A stretch of 64,000 bases of DNA, taken from DATJPY01 sp035506135. GTDB lineage: Bacteria > Myxococcota_A > UBA9160 > PR03. This document shows, in pieces, positions 50,711 through 58,454 of this stretch. The stretch lies in contig DATJPY010000052.1 in the NCBI GenBank assembly GCA_035506135.1, positions 62,001 to 126,000 of the forward strand. The letters are read 5' to 3'. Made by a program: the position numbers and the translations under genes. Positions within the stretch are counted from its first letter, which is position 1. Each line of letters starts with the position of its first letter. The notes below the pieces were generated by a model. That model saw only the letters and a list, made by a program, of their open reading frames with translations. It had not been told where the DNA came from and searched no databases.

Positions 50711-51544
50711 ATGTCGTCCGCCGACGCCGAGGCGCAGCCCGTCGCGGCCTTCGAGCCGATTGCCGAGGGCGGCTCGGCCTGCCAGGTGCGACTTCCGCTC
50801 TTCGAAGGTCCCCTCGACCTGCTGCTTCACCTGATCCGCGAGAACGAGCTCGAGATCACCGATCTCCCGATCGCGCAGGTCGCGCGCCAGTATCTCGAGT
50901 ACCTGGAGGTGCTGCGCGAGCTGCACCTCGACGTCGCCGCCGAGTACCTGGTGATGGCGGCGACGCTCGCCTGGATCAAGTCGCGCATGCTGCTGCCGGC
51001 CGACGGCGAGTCGGACGAGGCCGAGGAGATCGATCCGCGCGCCGAGCTGATCGCCCGCCTGCTCGAGTACCAGCGCTTCAAGGAGGCCGCCGAGGCGCTC
51101 GGCCGCCGGCCGCTCCTCGGTCGCGAGGTCTTCGCGCCCGCCGGCGTCGAGATCGAGCCGCCGCCCGAGGGCGAGCGCGAGATCGCGGTCGGGCTCCTCG
51201 AGCTGGTCGAGGCACTGCGCCGCGCTCTCCGCCAGGCACACGCCAGCGAGGGGGTCCACGAGGTCGTCACCGAGACCGTGACCGTCCGCGAGTGCATGGT
51301 GGCCGTGGTCGACGCGCTCGCGCGGTCCGAGGTCGTCGAGCTCGACGAGCTGCTCCGCGGCCCCGACGGCCGCACCTCGGTCTCGTACCTGGTCGCCACG
51401 TTCCTGGCGATCCTCGAGCTGGCACGCACCGCCGCGCTGCGCATCTACCAGAGCATCGACGGGCTCGGTGCGCCCCGCGGACCGATCCGCCTGCGCCGCG
51501 CGCGCTCCGATCCCGAGGCAGCTCGCGCGGAGGAGGCCCCTTGA
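50711..51544 (+). CDS. scpA: Segregation and condensation protein ScpA
   Basis: 277 residues. 'LPLFEGPLDLLLHLIRENEL' and 'QVARQYLEYLEVL' form the N-terminal SMC-binding helices; 'AATLAWIKSRMLLPAD' and the C-terminal 'VSYLVATFLAILELARTAAL' winged helix complete the kleisin. It joins SMC and ScpB in the condensin that compacts and separates chromosomes. No smc gene is in the window. Followed 17 bases later by scpB. Confidence 0.95.
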   Translation: MSSADAEAQPVAAFEPIAEGGSACQVRLPLFEGPLDLLLHLIRENELEITDLPIAQVARQYLEYLEVLRELHLDVAAEYLVMAATLAWIKSRMLLPADGESDEAEEIDPRAELIARLLEYQRFKEAAEALGRRPLLGREVFAPAGVEIEPPPEGEREIAVGLLELVEALRRALRQAHASEGVHEVVTETVTVRECMVAVVDALARSEVVELDELLRGPDGRTSVSYLVATFLAILELARTAALRIYQSIDGLGAPRGPIRLRRARSDPEAARAEEAP

Positions 51545-51561
51545 CGTTCCGAGGAGATCCG

Positions 51562-52233
51562 ATGGAGTCGACCGAGCGCCGCCGCGTCCTCGAAGCCCTG
51601 CTGCTGGCCACGCCGGAGCCTCTCACGCCCCAGCGCCTCACCCACATCGTCCCGGACCTCTCGGCGCGCGAGCTCTCGGCGGCGATCGACGCGCTGAACG
51701 CCGGCTACGAGTCGGTGGGCTGCGCGTTTCGGGTGGAGGCGGTGGGTGGTGGCTACCAGCTCCGCACCCTGCCCGAGTTCGCGCCGTGGCTCGCCGAGCT
51801 CCAGCCGACGGCGCCGCTGCGTCTCTCTCGCGCGGCCCTGGAGACGCTCGCGATCGTGGCCTACAAGCAGCCGCTCACGCGCGCGGAGATCGAGCACGTG
51901 CGAGGCGTCGACGTGGGTGCCGTGCTGCGCAGCCTGCTCGAGCGGAGGCTGGTTCGCATCGCCGGGCACCGCGAGGTCCCCGGGCGGCCGATGCTCTACG
52001 CCACGACGCGCCGCTTCCTCGAAGTCTTCGGGCTCGCGGCGCTCGGCGATCTCCCCACGCTGCGCGAGATCGAGGAGCTGCTCCGCGAGCGGGCGGCCGA
52101 TGCGAGTGACGAGACCGCGGCGCAGCTCGCTGCGCTCGCGGCGGTGGCTCCCGCGCAGGACGACCCGCTCGAAGACGACGACGCCGAGGACGACGACGCG
52201 GACGACGCCGACTCACCGGCGCGCAGCCACTGA
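51562..52233 (+). CDS. scpB: Segregation and condensation protein ScpB
   Basis: 223 residues. Two winged helices: 'RRRVLEALLLATPEPLTPQR' and 'LETLAIVAYKQPLTRAEIEH', the latter with the highly conserved AYKQP. 'FLEVFGLAALGDLPTL' is also typical. A C-terminal acidic tail ('DDPLEDDDAEDDDADDAD') recalls the IHF-like protein's tail. The ATG at 51562 has GAGGAG five bases upstream. Its TGA is in frame with the next gene. Confidence 0.94.
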   Translation: MESTERRRVLEALLLATPEPLTPQRLTHIVPDLSARELSAAIDALNAGYESVGCAFRVEAVGGGYQLRTLPEFAPWLAELQPTAPLRLSRAALETLAIVAYKQPLTRAEIEHVRGVDVGAVLRSLLERRLVRIAGHREVPGRPMLYATTRRFLEVFGLAALGDLPTLREIEELLRERAADASDETAAQLAALAAVAPAQDDPLEDDDAEDDDADDADSPARSH

Positions 52234-52257
52234 GCGCGCGGAACGCCCCGCTCGCCT

Positions 52258-53103
52258 CTCGAACGCCTCCAGAAGATCCTGGCTGCCGCGGGCGTCGCGT
52301 CGCGGCGCGCCGCCGAGGCGCTGATCCGCGAGGGGCGCGTGCGCGTCGATGGAGCGACGGCCCACATCGGCGATCGCGCCGATCCGGAGCGCCAGGAGAT
52401 CGCCGTCGACGGGCGGCCGCTGCCGCGCGCGAAGCCGGTCTACTGGCTGGTGCACAAGCCGGTGGGCGTGCTCACCACGACGCGCGATCCCGGCGGCCGC
52501 CGCACCGTGCTCGACCTCCTGCCGAGCGGTCTGCCGCGCCTCTTCCCGGTCGGACGCCTCGACGCCCCGACCGAAGGACTGGTGCTGCTCACCAACGACG
52601 GCGAGGCGGCGCAGGCGCTCCTGCATCCGTCGCTCGAGAGCGAGCGCGAGTATCGCGTGACCGCGCGCGGACGGGTCTCGGACGCGGCGCTCGCGCAGCT
52701 CGCGCGAGGGATCGAGCTCGAGGACGGATGGACGGCACCCGCGCGGGTCGGCGCAGCGCGGTTCGACGCGCGGAGCGGAGCGACGATCTTCTCACTGACG
52801 CTTCACGAGGGCCGCAAGCGGCAGATCCGCCGCGCGCTCGATGTGCTCGGCCATCCCGTCGTGCGGTTGGTCCGCACGCGCATGGGCCCGCTGCGGCTCG
52901 GCCGCCTGCCGGCTGGATCTGCGCGCCCGCTCGCCGCGGAGGAGATCGCCGCGCTGCGCCGCCACGTCCGCCGGCTGCTCGGATCCGCCGCCGAGCCGAC
53001 CCGGCAGGCCGCCGGCAAGCGCGCCCCGCAAGCGGCCGGCAGCGTGCGCAAGTTCCGCTCCAGAGCTCGCCCAAAGCCTCCAAATTCATGCAGAAATACT
53101 TGA
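52258..53103 (+). CDS. rluB: Pseudouridine synthase RluB/RsuA family, start codon unclear
   Basis: About 281 residues counted from the first conserved codon. An S4 RNA-binding domain ('ERLQKILAAAGVASRRAAEA', 'LIREGRVRVDGATAHIGD') leads the catalytic domain, where Asp of 'VGRLDAPTEGLVLLTNDGEA' is the nucleophile and 'HEGRKRQIRRALDVLGH' is the C-terminal motif. Expected target is U2605 of 23S rRNA. Between the scpB TGA (52231-52233) and GTG at 52339 there is no ATG, GTG or TTG in frame, yet the S4 domain is intact; ACG at 52243, CTC at 52258 or CTG at 52279 would be needed. A start at 52339 would lose the S4 domain. Confidence 0.85.
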   Translation, partial: LERLQKILAAAGVASRRAAEALIREGRVRVDGATAHIGDRADPERQEIAVDGRPLPRAKPVYWLVHKPVGVLTTTRDPGGRRTVLDLLPSGLPRLFPVGRLDAPTEGLVLLTNDGEAAQALLHPSLESEREYRVTARGRVSDAALAQLARGIELEDGWTAPARVGAARFDARSGATIFSLTLHEGRKRQIRRALDVLGHPVVRLVRTRMGPLRLGRLPAGSARPLAAEEIAALRRHVRRLLGSAAEPTRQAAGKRAPQAAGSVRKFRSRARPKPPNSCRNT

Positions 53104-53129
53104 ACAACAATCGGTTTTCGGTTTAGGAT
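53100..53129 (+). promoter_or_regulatory. Candidate promoter in an AT-rich island
   Basis: TTGAAC at 53100-53105 and TAGGAT at 53124-53129 are 18 bases apart in the most AT-rich stretch of the window (53080-53130). The -35 overlaps the rlu stop codon. It lies 27 bases before the secreted-protein start. Confidence 0.5.
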
Positions 53130-53155
53130 GTCGTCTGCTGAGAGGCTCTGGACGA

Positions 53156-54022
53156 ATGCTGCCGAAGCTGCGCTTGCTCTGCCCTTCCGGGGTCCTCGCC
53201 GCTGCCATCACCGGCGCCGCCCCGGCCCTCGCCATCACCGGCGTGTGTCCGGACGGAAGCATCTTCATCGTCCAGTCCGCGAGCGACGTCCCCTGCAAGG
53301 ACGCCAAGCGCATCGAGCCGCACGAGGTTCCGCCGGTCCGGCCCGAGAACCTGCCGCGCCCGTATCTCTGGGAAGTCCACCGCGAGAAGCTCGACCCGAA
53401 CAACCCCTACAACCTGGTCGATCGCGCCGCGCAGATGCGCAAGCTCGGCCGCAGCGACACCGACGGGAGTACGGGAGCGACTCCGCCGGGTGCCGATCCG
53501 GGGGCCAAGACCGCGTCCCCGCCCGTGGTTGCATCCGCGCCGCACAGCGCGGCGCCGGCGGCCGCGAAGGCCGGGCCGCTCGGGCTCGGACTGAGCAGCG
53601 GTGAGCTGCGTGATCTGTTCTTCGTGGTGGAGCTGCAGCAGCAGCACGCGCCCGCCACGTTCACCCAGGGTACGGCGAAGGGAGCGGAAGCCCTTCGGGT
53701 GTCCTTCGCGTGGTCGCAGGCCTTCGAGGATCGCGTGCACAGCGCGTCTGCGGCCACCAACGGGAAGCCGCTGCTCTTCAGCGTGCAGGCGGCCTCACCC
53801 TCGACCTTCCAGCCCAATTTCACGTTCGTGCAGGGGCCCGTCGCCTTCACGCCGAAGCGCGACGACGCGTCGCAGTTCGGCGTCCTCCAGGGTCACGCGG
53901 GCAGCCTCGCCGCGCGCGATCTCGCGCTCGGCTACGTCGTGCTGCCGTCGGGGCTCGACCTGGCGCGACCGATCGACGTGTACTGGGACGACCGCCGGCT
54001 CGCCGCGACCTTCCGCCCCTGA
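53156..54022 (+). CDS. Unknown exported protein
   Basis: 288 residues. A signal peptide of about 27 residues ('SGVLAAAITGAAPALA') is followed by a short cysteine pair region ('ITGVCPDGS', 'DVPCKDAKRIEPHEVPPVRP'), a proline-rich and alanine-rich linker (about 105-150), and a beta-rich C-terminal domain (150-288). I do not recognise the family. The ATG at 53156 follows an AT-rich promoter-like stretch and GAGAGG. The stop abuts the convergent CAP-domain gene (TGATCA, palindromic stops). Confidence 0.72.
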   Translation: MLPKLRLLCPSGVLAAAITGAAPALAITGVCPDGSIFIVQSASDVPCKDAKRIEPHEVPPVRPENLPRPYLWEVHREKLDPNNPYNLVDRAAQMRKLGRSDTDGSTGATPPGADPGAKTASPPVVASAPHSAAPAAAKAGPLGLGLSSGELRDLFFVVELQQQHAPATFTQGTAKGAEALRVSFAWSQAFEDRVHSASAATNGKPLLFSVQAASPSTFQPNFTFVQGPVAFTPKRDDASQFGVLQGHAGSLAARDLALGYVVLPSGLDLARPIDVYWDDRRLAATFRP

Positions 54023-54574
54023 TCAGCGCCGATAGGTGACGTAGACCTGCGTGTAGTAGAGCGTGCCGTCGGCGGCCTGCGCGATGCCGATGCCGGTCGC
54101 GTTGAAGGCCGGCGCCAGCAGGTTCTGGCGATGGACGGGCGAGGCGAGCCAGCCCTCGAGGATCTCCCGATTCGGGTCACCGCGACTGGTGAGGCCGACG
54201 TTCTCACCGGCCAGCGAGAAGCCGCTGGCGCCGCCGCGCTTCAGGCGGTCGACGGGATTGAGCCCCTCGGGCGTCTCGTGGGCAAAGTAGTGGCGCTGCG
54301 CCATGTCGAGGCTGTGCTCGCGTGCGACCGCATCGAGCACCGGATCGCGGCGGAGCTCGATCAGCCCCGCCTGGCTGCGCACGCCGTTGACCGAGCGGTG
54401 CAGCTCGGCCTCGAGCGGGGTGAACTCGGCGGCCGGCGGCATCGAGGCCGGCCAGGTGGACGTGCCGACCAGCGCACCGCGCGCCTGCGCCGACGCGCTT
54501 CCCGGGCACAGCAGCCAGAGCGCGATCCAGACGCCGATCACGAACGCGGCGGCCTGCGAGGGCGTGCGCGGCAC
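54023..54574 (-). CDS. Secreted CAP-domain (SCP/YkwD-like) protein
   Basis: 183 residues. A signal peptide (about 1-30) precedes a CAP domain: 'LHRSVNGVRSQAGLIELRRD', 'AREHSLDMAQRHYFAHETPE', 'SLAGENVGLTSRG', 'EGWLASPVHRQNLLAPAF'. The His and Glu residues form the usual cavity. Bacterial CAP proteins are secreted, with unclear roles (binding sterols or cleaving envelope). It is just downstream of a calcium-repeat lipoprotein gene on the same strand (three-base gap), so the two are likely one operon. Confidence 0.88.
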   Translation of the reverse strand: MPRTPSQAAAFVIGVWIALWLLCPGSASAQARGALVGTSTWPASMPPAAEFTPLEAELHRSVNGVRSQAGLIELRRDPVLDAVAREHSLDMAQRHYFAHETPEGLNPVDRLKRGGASGFSLAGENVGLTSRGDPNREILEGWLASPVHRQNLLAPAFNATGIGIAQAADGTLYYTQVYVTYRR

Positions 54575-54577
54575 GGC

Positions 54578-55876
54578 CTACTGCACCGCCTGCGAGTCGT
54601 CGAGCAGCTCCCGCCGCGTCAGCTTGCCGCCGGTGTAGTAGGAGCGCACGTCGATCTTGCCGTCGCCGTTCTTGTCCTCGTCGACCTCGGTCGGGTTGCC
54701 CTTGGCGTCGAAGAGCGTGATGCGCTGGGGGTGGCCGCTGCCGTCCTTGTCCTCCGTGCGCCGCACCAGCTTGCCGTTCTCGTAGTAGTCGATGCGGTCG
54801 CGCACGCCGTCGAAGTCGGTGTCCTGCTCCTGTCGGACCACCTGGCCGTCGCGATAGAAGGTCCAGCTGTCGACCTCGCCGTCGCCGTTGGTGTCGGCGC
54901 GCCGCACCACGATCTTGCCGTCCTTGTAGATCGTCCACGCATCGGGCTGGCCGTCGCCGTTGGTGTCCTCCTCGATGCGGGCGATCTTGTCGCTGTTGGG
55001 CTCGTAGTAGATCGTCTTCTCCGGGCGTCCGTCGTGATCGTCGTCGAGGAGCTCGCGCTTGCGGCCGCCCTTCGCCTCCTGCACCCAGCGGTCGGGGCGC
55101 CCGTCGTGATCGCGGTCCTCGGTCTTGACCGTGGTCCACTCGGAGGCGGGTCCGGGCGCAGGGCTCGCGCTCGGCGCGGCCGCGGTGTCGGCCGGGGTCG
55201 TCGGGGCCACGCTCGCCTGGCGGGTGCGCAGCGCGGCCAGCTCGTCGGCGATCGAGAGCGACGGCTGCGACGCGCCGGTCGTGCTCGCGCTCGCCTGCGG
55301 CCCACCGGCGGCGGCCTGTCGCGCCTCGAGCTCGCGCTTCATCTCGTCGACCTGCGCCTGCTCGTGAGCGGCCTCGATCTGCTGCCGCTGCGGAACCGCC
55401 GCCTGCATGGGGGTCGGGACGCCAGGGGTCGCGGGCGAGAGGCCCGGGTAGCCGCCCTGGGCGTAGTTCCCGTTGCTCGACTGCGTGGAGGTGGTCAGCG
55501 CCTGGTTCAGCTTCTCGAACGGCCACAGCACCGCCGCGACGGGCCAGAGGATCGGATAGTCCCACAAGGGATCGCGGCCGGTGCCCTGCATCTGGCGCGT
55601 GTCGATCGTCGTCGCGCCGCCGAGCATCGTCATGTCGGGACCGGCCCCGTTCTGCACCGGCGCCAGCCTGGGCTGGCCGGGCGCGCCTTGCTGCGCGGCG
55701 CCCGGCGGGTAGTAGCCGGTCATCGGCGGAGCGGCCTGGCCCGGCGAGATGATCACGGCGGAAGCGCCCGTATTGAAGACCGGCATGTTCGGAAGCGTGT
55801 TGTTGAGAGGGGCCGCACAGCCTGCGAGCAGCAGGCCGGCGCACGCCCCGGAGATCGCAGCGAATCGCAGCAGCAT
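54578..55876 (-). CDS. Lipoprotein with tandem calcium-binding-like repeats
   Basis: 432 residues. Signal and lipobox 'CAGLLLAGCAAPL' at the N-terminus, a central helix rich in Ala, Gln and Glu (about 165-235), then six or more repeats of about 23 residues from 250 to 425 with 'DHDGRP', 'DTNGDGQPD', 'DTNGDGEVD', 'DTDFDGVRD', 'DKNGDGKID' loops. These DxDxDG loops are typical of EF-hand-like or thrombospondin type 3-like calcium sites, each followed by a Tyr/Phe strand. Probably an outer-membrane or periplasmic calcium-binding protein. Partner for the CAP protein downstream. Confidence 0.82.
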   Translation of the reverse strand: MLLRFAAISGACAGLLLAGCAAPLNNTLPNMPVFNTGASAVIISPGQAAPPMTGYYPPGAAQQGAPGQPRLAPVQNGAGPDMTMLGGATTIDTRQMQGTGRDPLWDYPILWPVAAVLWPFEKLNQALTTSTQSSNGNYAQGGYPGLSPATPGVPTPMQAAVPQRQQIEAAHEQAQVDEMKRELEARQAAAGGPQASASTTGASQPSLSIADELAALRTRQASVAPTTPADTAAAPSASPAPGPASEWTTVKTEDRDHDGRPDRWVQEAKGGRKRELLDDDHDGRPEKTIYYEPNSDKIARIEEDTNGDGQPDAWTIYKDGKIVVRRADTNGDGEVDSWTFYRDGQVVRQEQDTDFDGVRDRIDYYENGKLVRRTEDKDGSGHPQRITLFDAKGNPTEVDEDKNGDGKIDVRSYYTGGKLTRRELLDDSQAVQ

Positions 55877-56064
55877 CTGTGTGCCTCGAAGCAGAGGGGT
55901 ACCCCCCGAATGCGTGCAAGAAGCGTGCGGGAGGGCCAGCGATCGCCGATTCGCCTCGCGCCGACGCCTGGCTCGCGCAGCGAGCTGCGGTCCATCTGCC
56001 GGTGCCGGAGCCCACGCATCCGTGGTAGCGCAGTTCCCATCCTGGGTATCCTGACTGCCACGTC

Positions 56065-56781
56065 ATGTGCGGACGCTTCTTCCTCTCGACATCGGGTGCC
56101 GAGATCGCGCGCCATTTCGGCCTGGTCGCGGCGCCGGATCTGGTGCCGCGCTTCAACATCGCGCCGGGCCAGGACGTCCCGGTGGTGCGTGCGCTCGGGC
56201 GCGACGACGGGCGCGTGCTCGAGCTGCGCCGATGGGGGCTCGTGCCGGGGGGCATCGAGGATCCGAGCCGGGGCCCGCGTCCGATCAACGCGCGCGCCGA
56301 GACGGCCGCGTCGCTTCCGATCTTCCGCGACGCGTTGGCGCGGCGGCGCGGCCTCGTCCCGGCCGATGGCTTCTACGAGTGGCAGCATCGCGGCCGCAGC
56401 GCGCGACCCTTCGCGGTCCGCATCCGCGGCGGCGCGCTCTTCGCGATGGCAGCGGTCTGGGATCGCTGGGAGCGCGGCGGAGCGGCGGTGCCGGGCGCTC
56501 CCGCGGCGATCGACAGCGTCGCCATCCTGACCACCGAGGCCAACGCGCGCATCCGTACCATCCACGACCGCATGCCGCTGATCCTGGCGCCCGAGGACTG
56601 GGCGCGCTGGCTCGATCCCGAGGCCCGCGTGGCTCCGCTCCTCCGACCCTGCCCGGCGGAGTGGATCGATCTCCATCCGGTGGCCACGAGGGTCAACGAC
56701 GTGCGCGAAGACGACGCGCGCCTCGTCGAGCCCGAGCGCGATCTGTTCGGGCCCACCGCGGTCCCTCCGGCGCGAGAATGA
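56065..56781 (+). CDS. yedK: SOS response-associated peptidase (SRAP/HMCES family)
   Basis: 238 residues. 'MCGRFFLSTSGAEIARHFGL' puts the catalytic Cys at residue 2, which must be exposed after Met removal. 'FNIAPGQDVPVV', 'RPINARAETAAS', 'GFYEWQHRG' and 'IHDRMPLILA' carry the other active-site residues. HMCES/YedK crosslinks to abasic sites in single-stranded DNA and shields them. No LexA-type box was found upstream. The ATG is preceded by an unremarkable gap of about 190 bases with a possible TATCCT box at 56047. Confidence 0.93.
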   Translation: MCGRFFLSTSGAEIARHFGLVAAPDLVPRFNIAPGQDVPVVRALGRDDGRVLELRRWGLVPGGIEDPSRGPRPINARAETAASLPIFRDALARRRGLVPADGFYEWQHRGRSARPFAVRIRGGALFAMAAVWDRWERGGAAVPGAPAAIDSVAILTTEANARIRTIHDRMPLILAPEDWARWLDPEARVAPLLRPCPAEWIDLHPVATRVNDVREDDARLVEPERDLFGPTAVPPARE

Positions 56782-57038
56782 GGACCGCGCTCGTCGTCGC
56801 GGCCCTCGCCGCTGCGGTCGCAGCCGCGCTCTACGCCGCGACGCTGGCGCAGGCCGGCAGCGAGTGCCGCGCCTGCGTGCGCTTCGGCGGCGGGGAGCAC
56901 TGCGCGGCGGCGCGCGCCGGGAGCCGCGAGGAGGCCGAGCGCGCCGCCGTCGCGACGGCCTGCGCGGCGATCTCGTCGGGCGTCACCGCATCGATCCAGT
57001 GCGAGGCATCCGAGCCGCTCTCGATGGAGTGCCGCTGA
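56778..57038 (+). CDS. Small exported cysteine-rich protein
   Basis: 86 residues. A signal or anchor segment (about 1-26, 'ALVVAALAAAVAAALYAATL') precedes a body with cysteines in 'SECRACVRFGGGEHCAA', 'ATACAAISS', 'IQCEAS' and a final 'MECR'. The six cysteines suggest a disulfide-stabilised periplasmic protein. No family recognised. It overlaps the SRAP stop as ATGA and ends three bases before the convergent MFS gene. Confidence 0.7.
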   Translation: MRTALVVAALAAAVAAALYAATLAQAGSECRACVRFGGGEHCAAARAGSREEAERAAVATACAAISSGVTASIQCEASEPLSMECR

Positions 57039-57041
57039 GGC

Positions 57042-58388
57042 TCACGCCTCCTGGCTCAGCGTCTCGAGCTCGCGTTGGCGCGTCTCGGGGAGGAGCAGGA
57101 GGAAGATGCCCGCCGCGGCGACGCCGATCGAGAGCCAGCTCACGATCCCCGCCAGATTCCCGGCGAGGTCGTTGCCGACGATCCAGAGGCCGGCCATCGC
57201 GCCGATCGTCTGCACCGACTGCATCCACGCCTGCGACGCGCCGCGCTGCGAGGTCGGGAAGAGCTCGGTCGAGAAGGCGCGGACGACCACGTCGCCGGCG
57301 CTGATCGTGAATACGATGAGCGCGAAGCACGGGGCGAGGCTCCAGCCGGGGCCGTGATAGAACGCCACCGACGCGAGGCAGTAGATCACGTAGGCGCCGC
57401 AGCCGATCAGGCGGCGCCCGAAGCGATCGCCGAGCCGGCCGGCGACGACGTTGCCGATGATCCCGACCCCGCCTGCGGTGAGCAGCATCGTCGAGTAGCG
57501 CCACGGCTCCCAGCCGTGCTGCGTCTGCACGAAGTAGGACGCGAACTGGAACACGGAGATGGCGCCGAGCGAGGCCAGCAGCCCCGCCTGCCCGACGCAG
57601 AACGCGCGCCACGGATACGTCCGCGCCAGCGTGCCGAGCGAGCGCAGCGAGGAGCCGAACGAGCGCGATGCCGCACCGCGCTGCGCCTGGAGCTGCCGGA
57701 AGCGGCCCGTCTCCTGCAGCGTGCGTCGGAAGTGCGGGAGCAGGAGGGCGGGCACGACGCCCACCGCATAGAGCGACCGCCAGCCGAACGGGAGGTGGTC
57801 GACGAACGCGAAGAGCGCCGCCCCGAGGCCGTTCCCGATGTTGGCGAGCGCGCCGAGCATCCCGAGGCCCCAGCCGCGGTGCTCGGCCGGAAACTCCTCG
57901 ATCAGCATCACCACGCCGATCGATGAGCAGGTGAGCAGCGAAGCGCGCGTCAGGAGCTGGATGCCGATGAACTGAGACGGCGTTTGGCTGAAGGCGGTCG
58001 CGAGCGTACCGACGCTCATCCCCACCATCGCGGCGAGGAACACGATGCGGCGTCCGAACCGATCGGCCAGCGGCAGCAGTCCGAAGGCGAGGAAGCCGCC
58101 GAAGCGCTCGAACGCCAGGTAACGGCCCACGTTGGGGAAATGGAGATCGTCGGCGATGTGCTTCAGCGCGGCCGAGAGCAGCGAGAAGTCGTACTGCTCG
58201 AAGAAGAGCCCGAGCGCCACCAGCGCGAACACCTGCATCAGCCGGGGCTCGATGCCGGCCGGCACGCTGCCGAGGAAGGGAGGGATCCACCAGGGATTGT
58301 CGCGCCACGCGCGCGCGCGGCGCCCCTGTCCGGGAGTCGCTTCGGGCGGAGCCGGTGCCGGAGCGCTCACTGCGGCACGGTAGCCCAT
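57042..58388 (-). CDS. Major facilitator superfamily transporter (sugar/metabolite type)
   Basis: 448 residues with about twelve hydrophobic helices. MFS loops 'LLPLADRFGRRIVFLAAMVG' and 'VVAGRLGDRFGRRLIG' are clear, and 'FPAEHRGWGLGMLGA', 'FSTELFPTSQRGASQAW' resemble metabolite:H+ symporters. The substrate is not readable. ATG at 58388 is chosen for length; GTG at 58370 is an alternative, and neither has a good ribosome site. Divergent from the FIST gene with 66 bases between. Confidence 0.88.
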   Translation of the reverse strand: MGYRAAVSAPAPAPPEATPGQGRRARAWRDNPWWIPPFLGSVPAGIEPRLMQVFALVALGLFFEQYDFSLLSAALKHIADDLHFPNVGRYLAFERFGGFLAFGLLPLADRFGRRIVFLAAMVGMSVGTLATAFSQTPSQFIGIQLLTRASLLTCSSIGVVMLIEEFPAEHRGWGLGMLGALANIGNGLGAALFAFVDHLPFGWRSLYAVGVVPALLLPHFRRTLQETGRFRQLQAQRGAASRSFGSSLRSLGTLARTYPWRAFCVGQAGLLASLGAISVFQFASYFVQTQHGWEPWRYSTMLLTAGGVGIIGNVVAGRLGDRFGRRLIGCGAYVIYCLASVAFYHGPGWSLAPCFALIVFTISAGDVVVRAFSTELFPTSQRGASQAWMQSVQTIGAMAGLWIVGNDLAGNLAGIVSWLSIGVAAAGIFLLLLPETRQRELETLSQEA

Positions 58389-58454
58389 GGAGACCCGAAG
58401 CGAGGTAGGCTCGCGCCGATGGCGCTCGCTCTCGCGGGAGACGAAGGGGGCTCG

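Noticed and set aside
58384..58454. Longer start of the FIST gene (58419)
   Set aside because: The ribosome site and family-like N-terminus favour 58455, though 58419 cannot be excluded.
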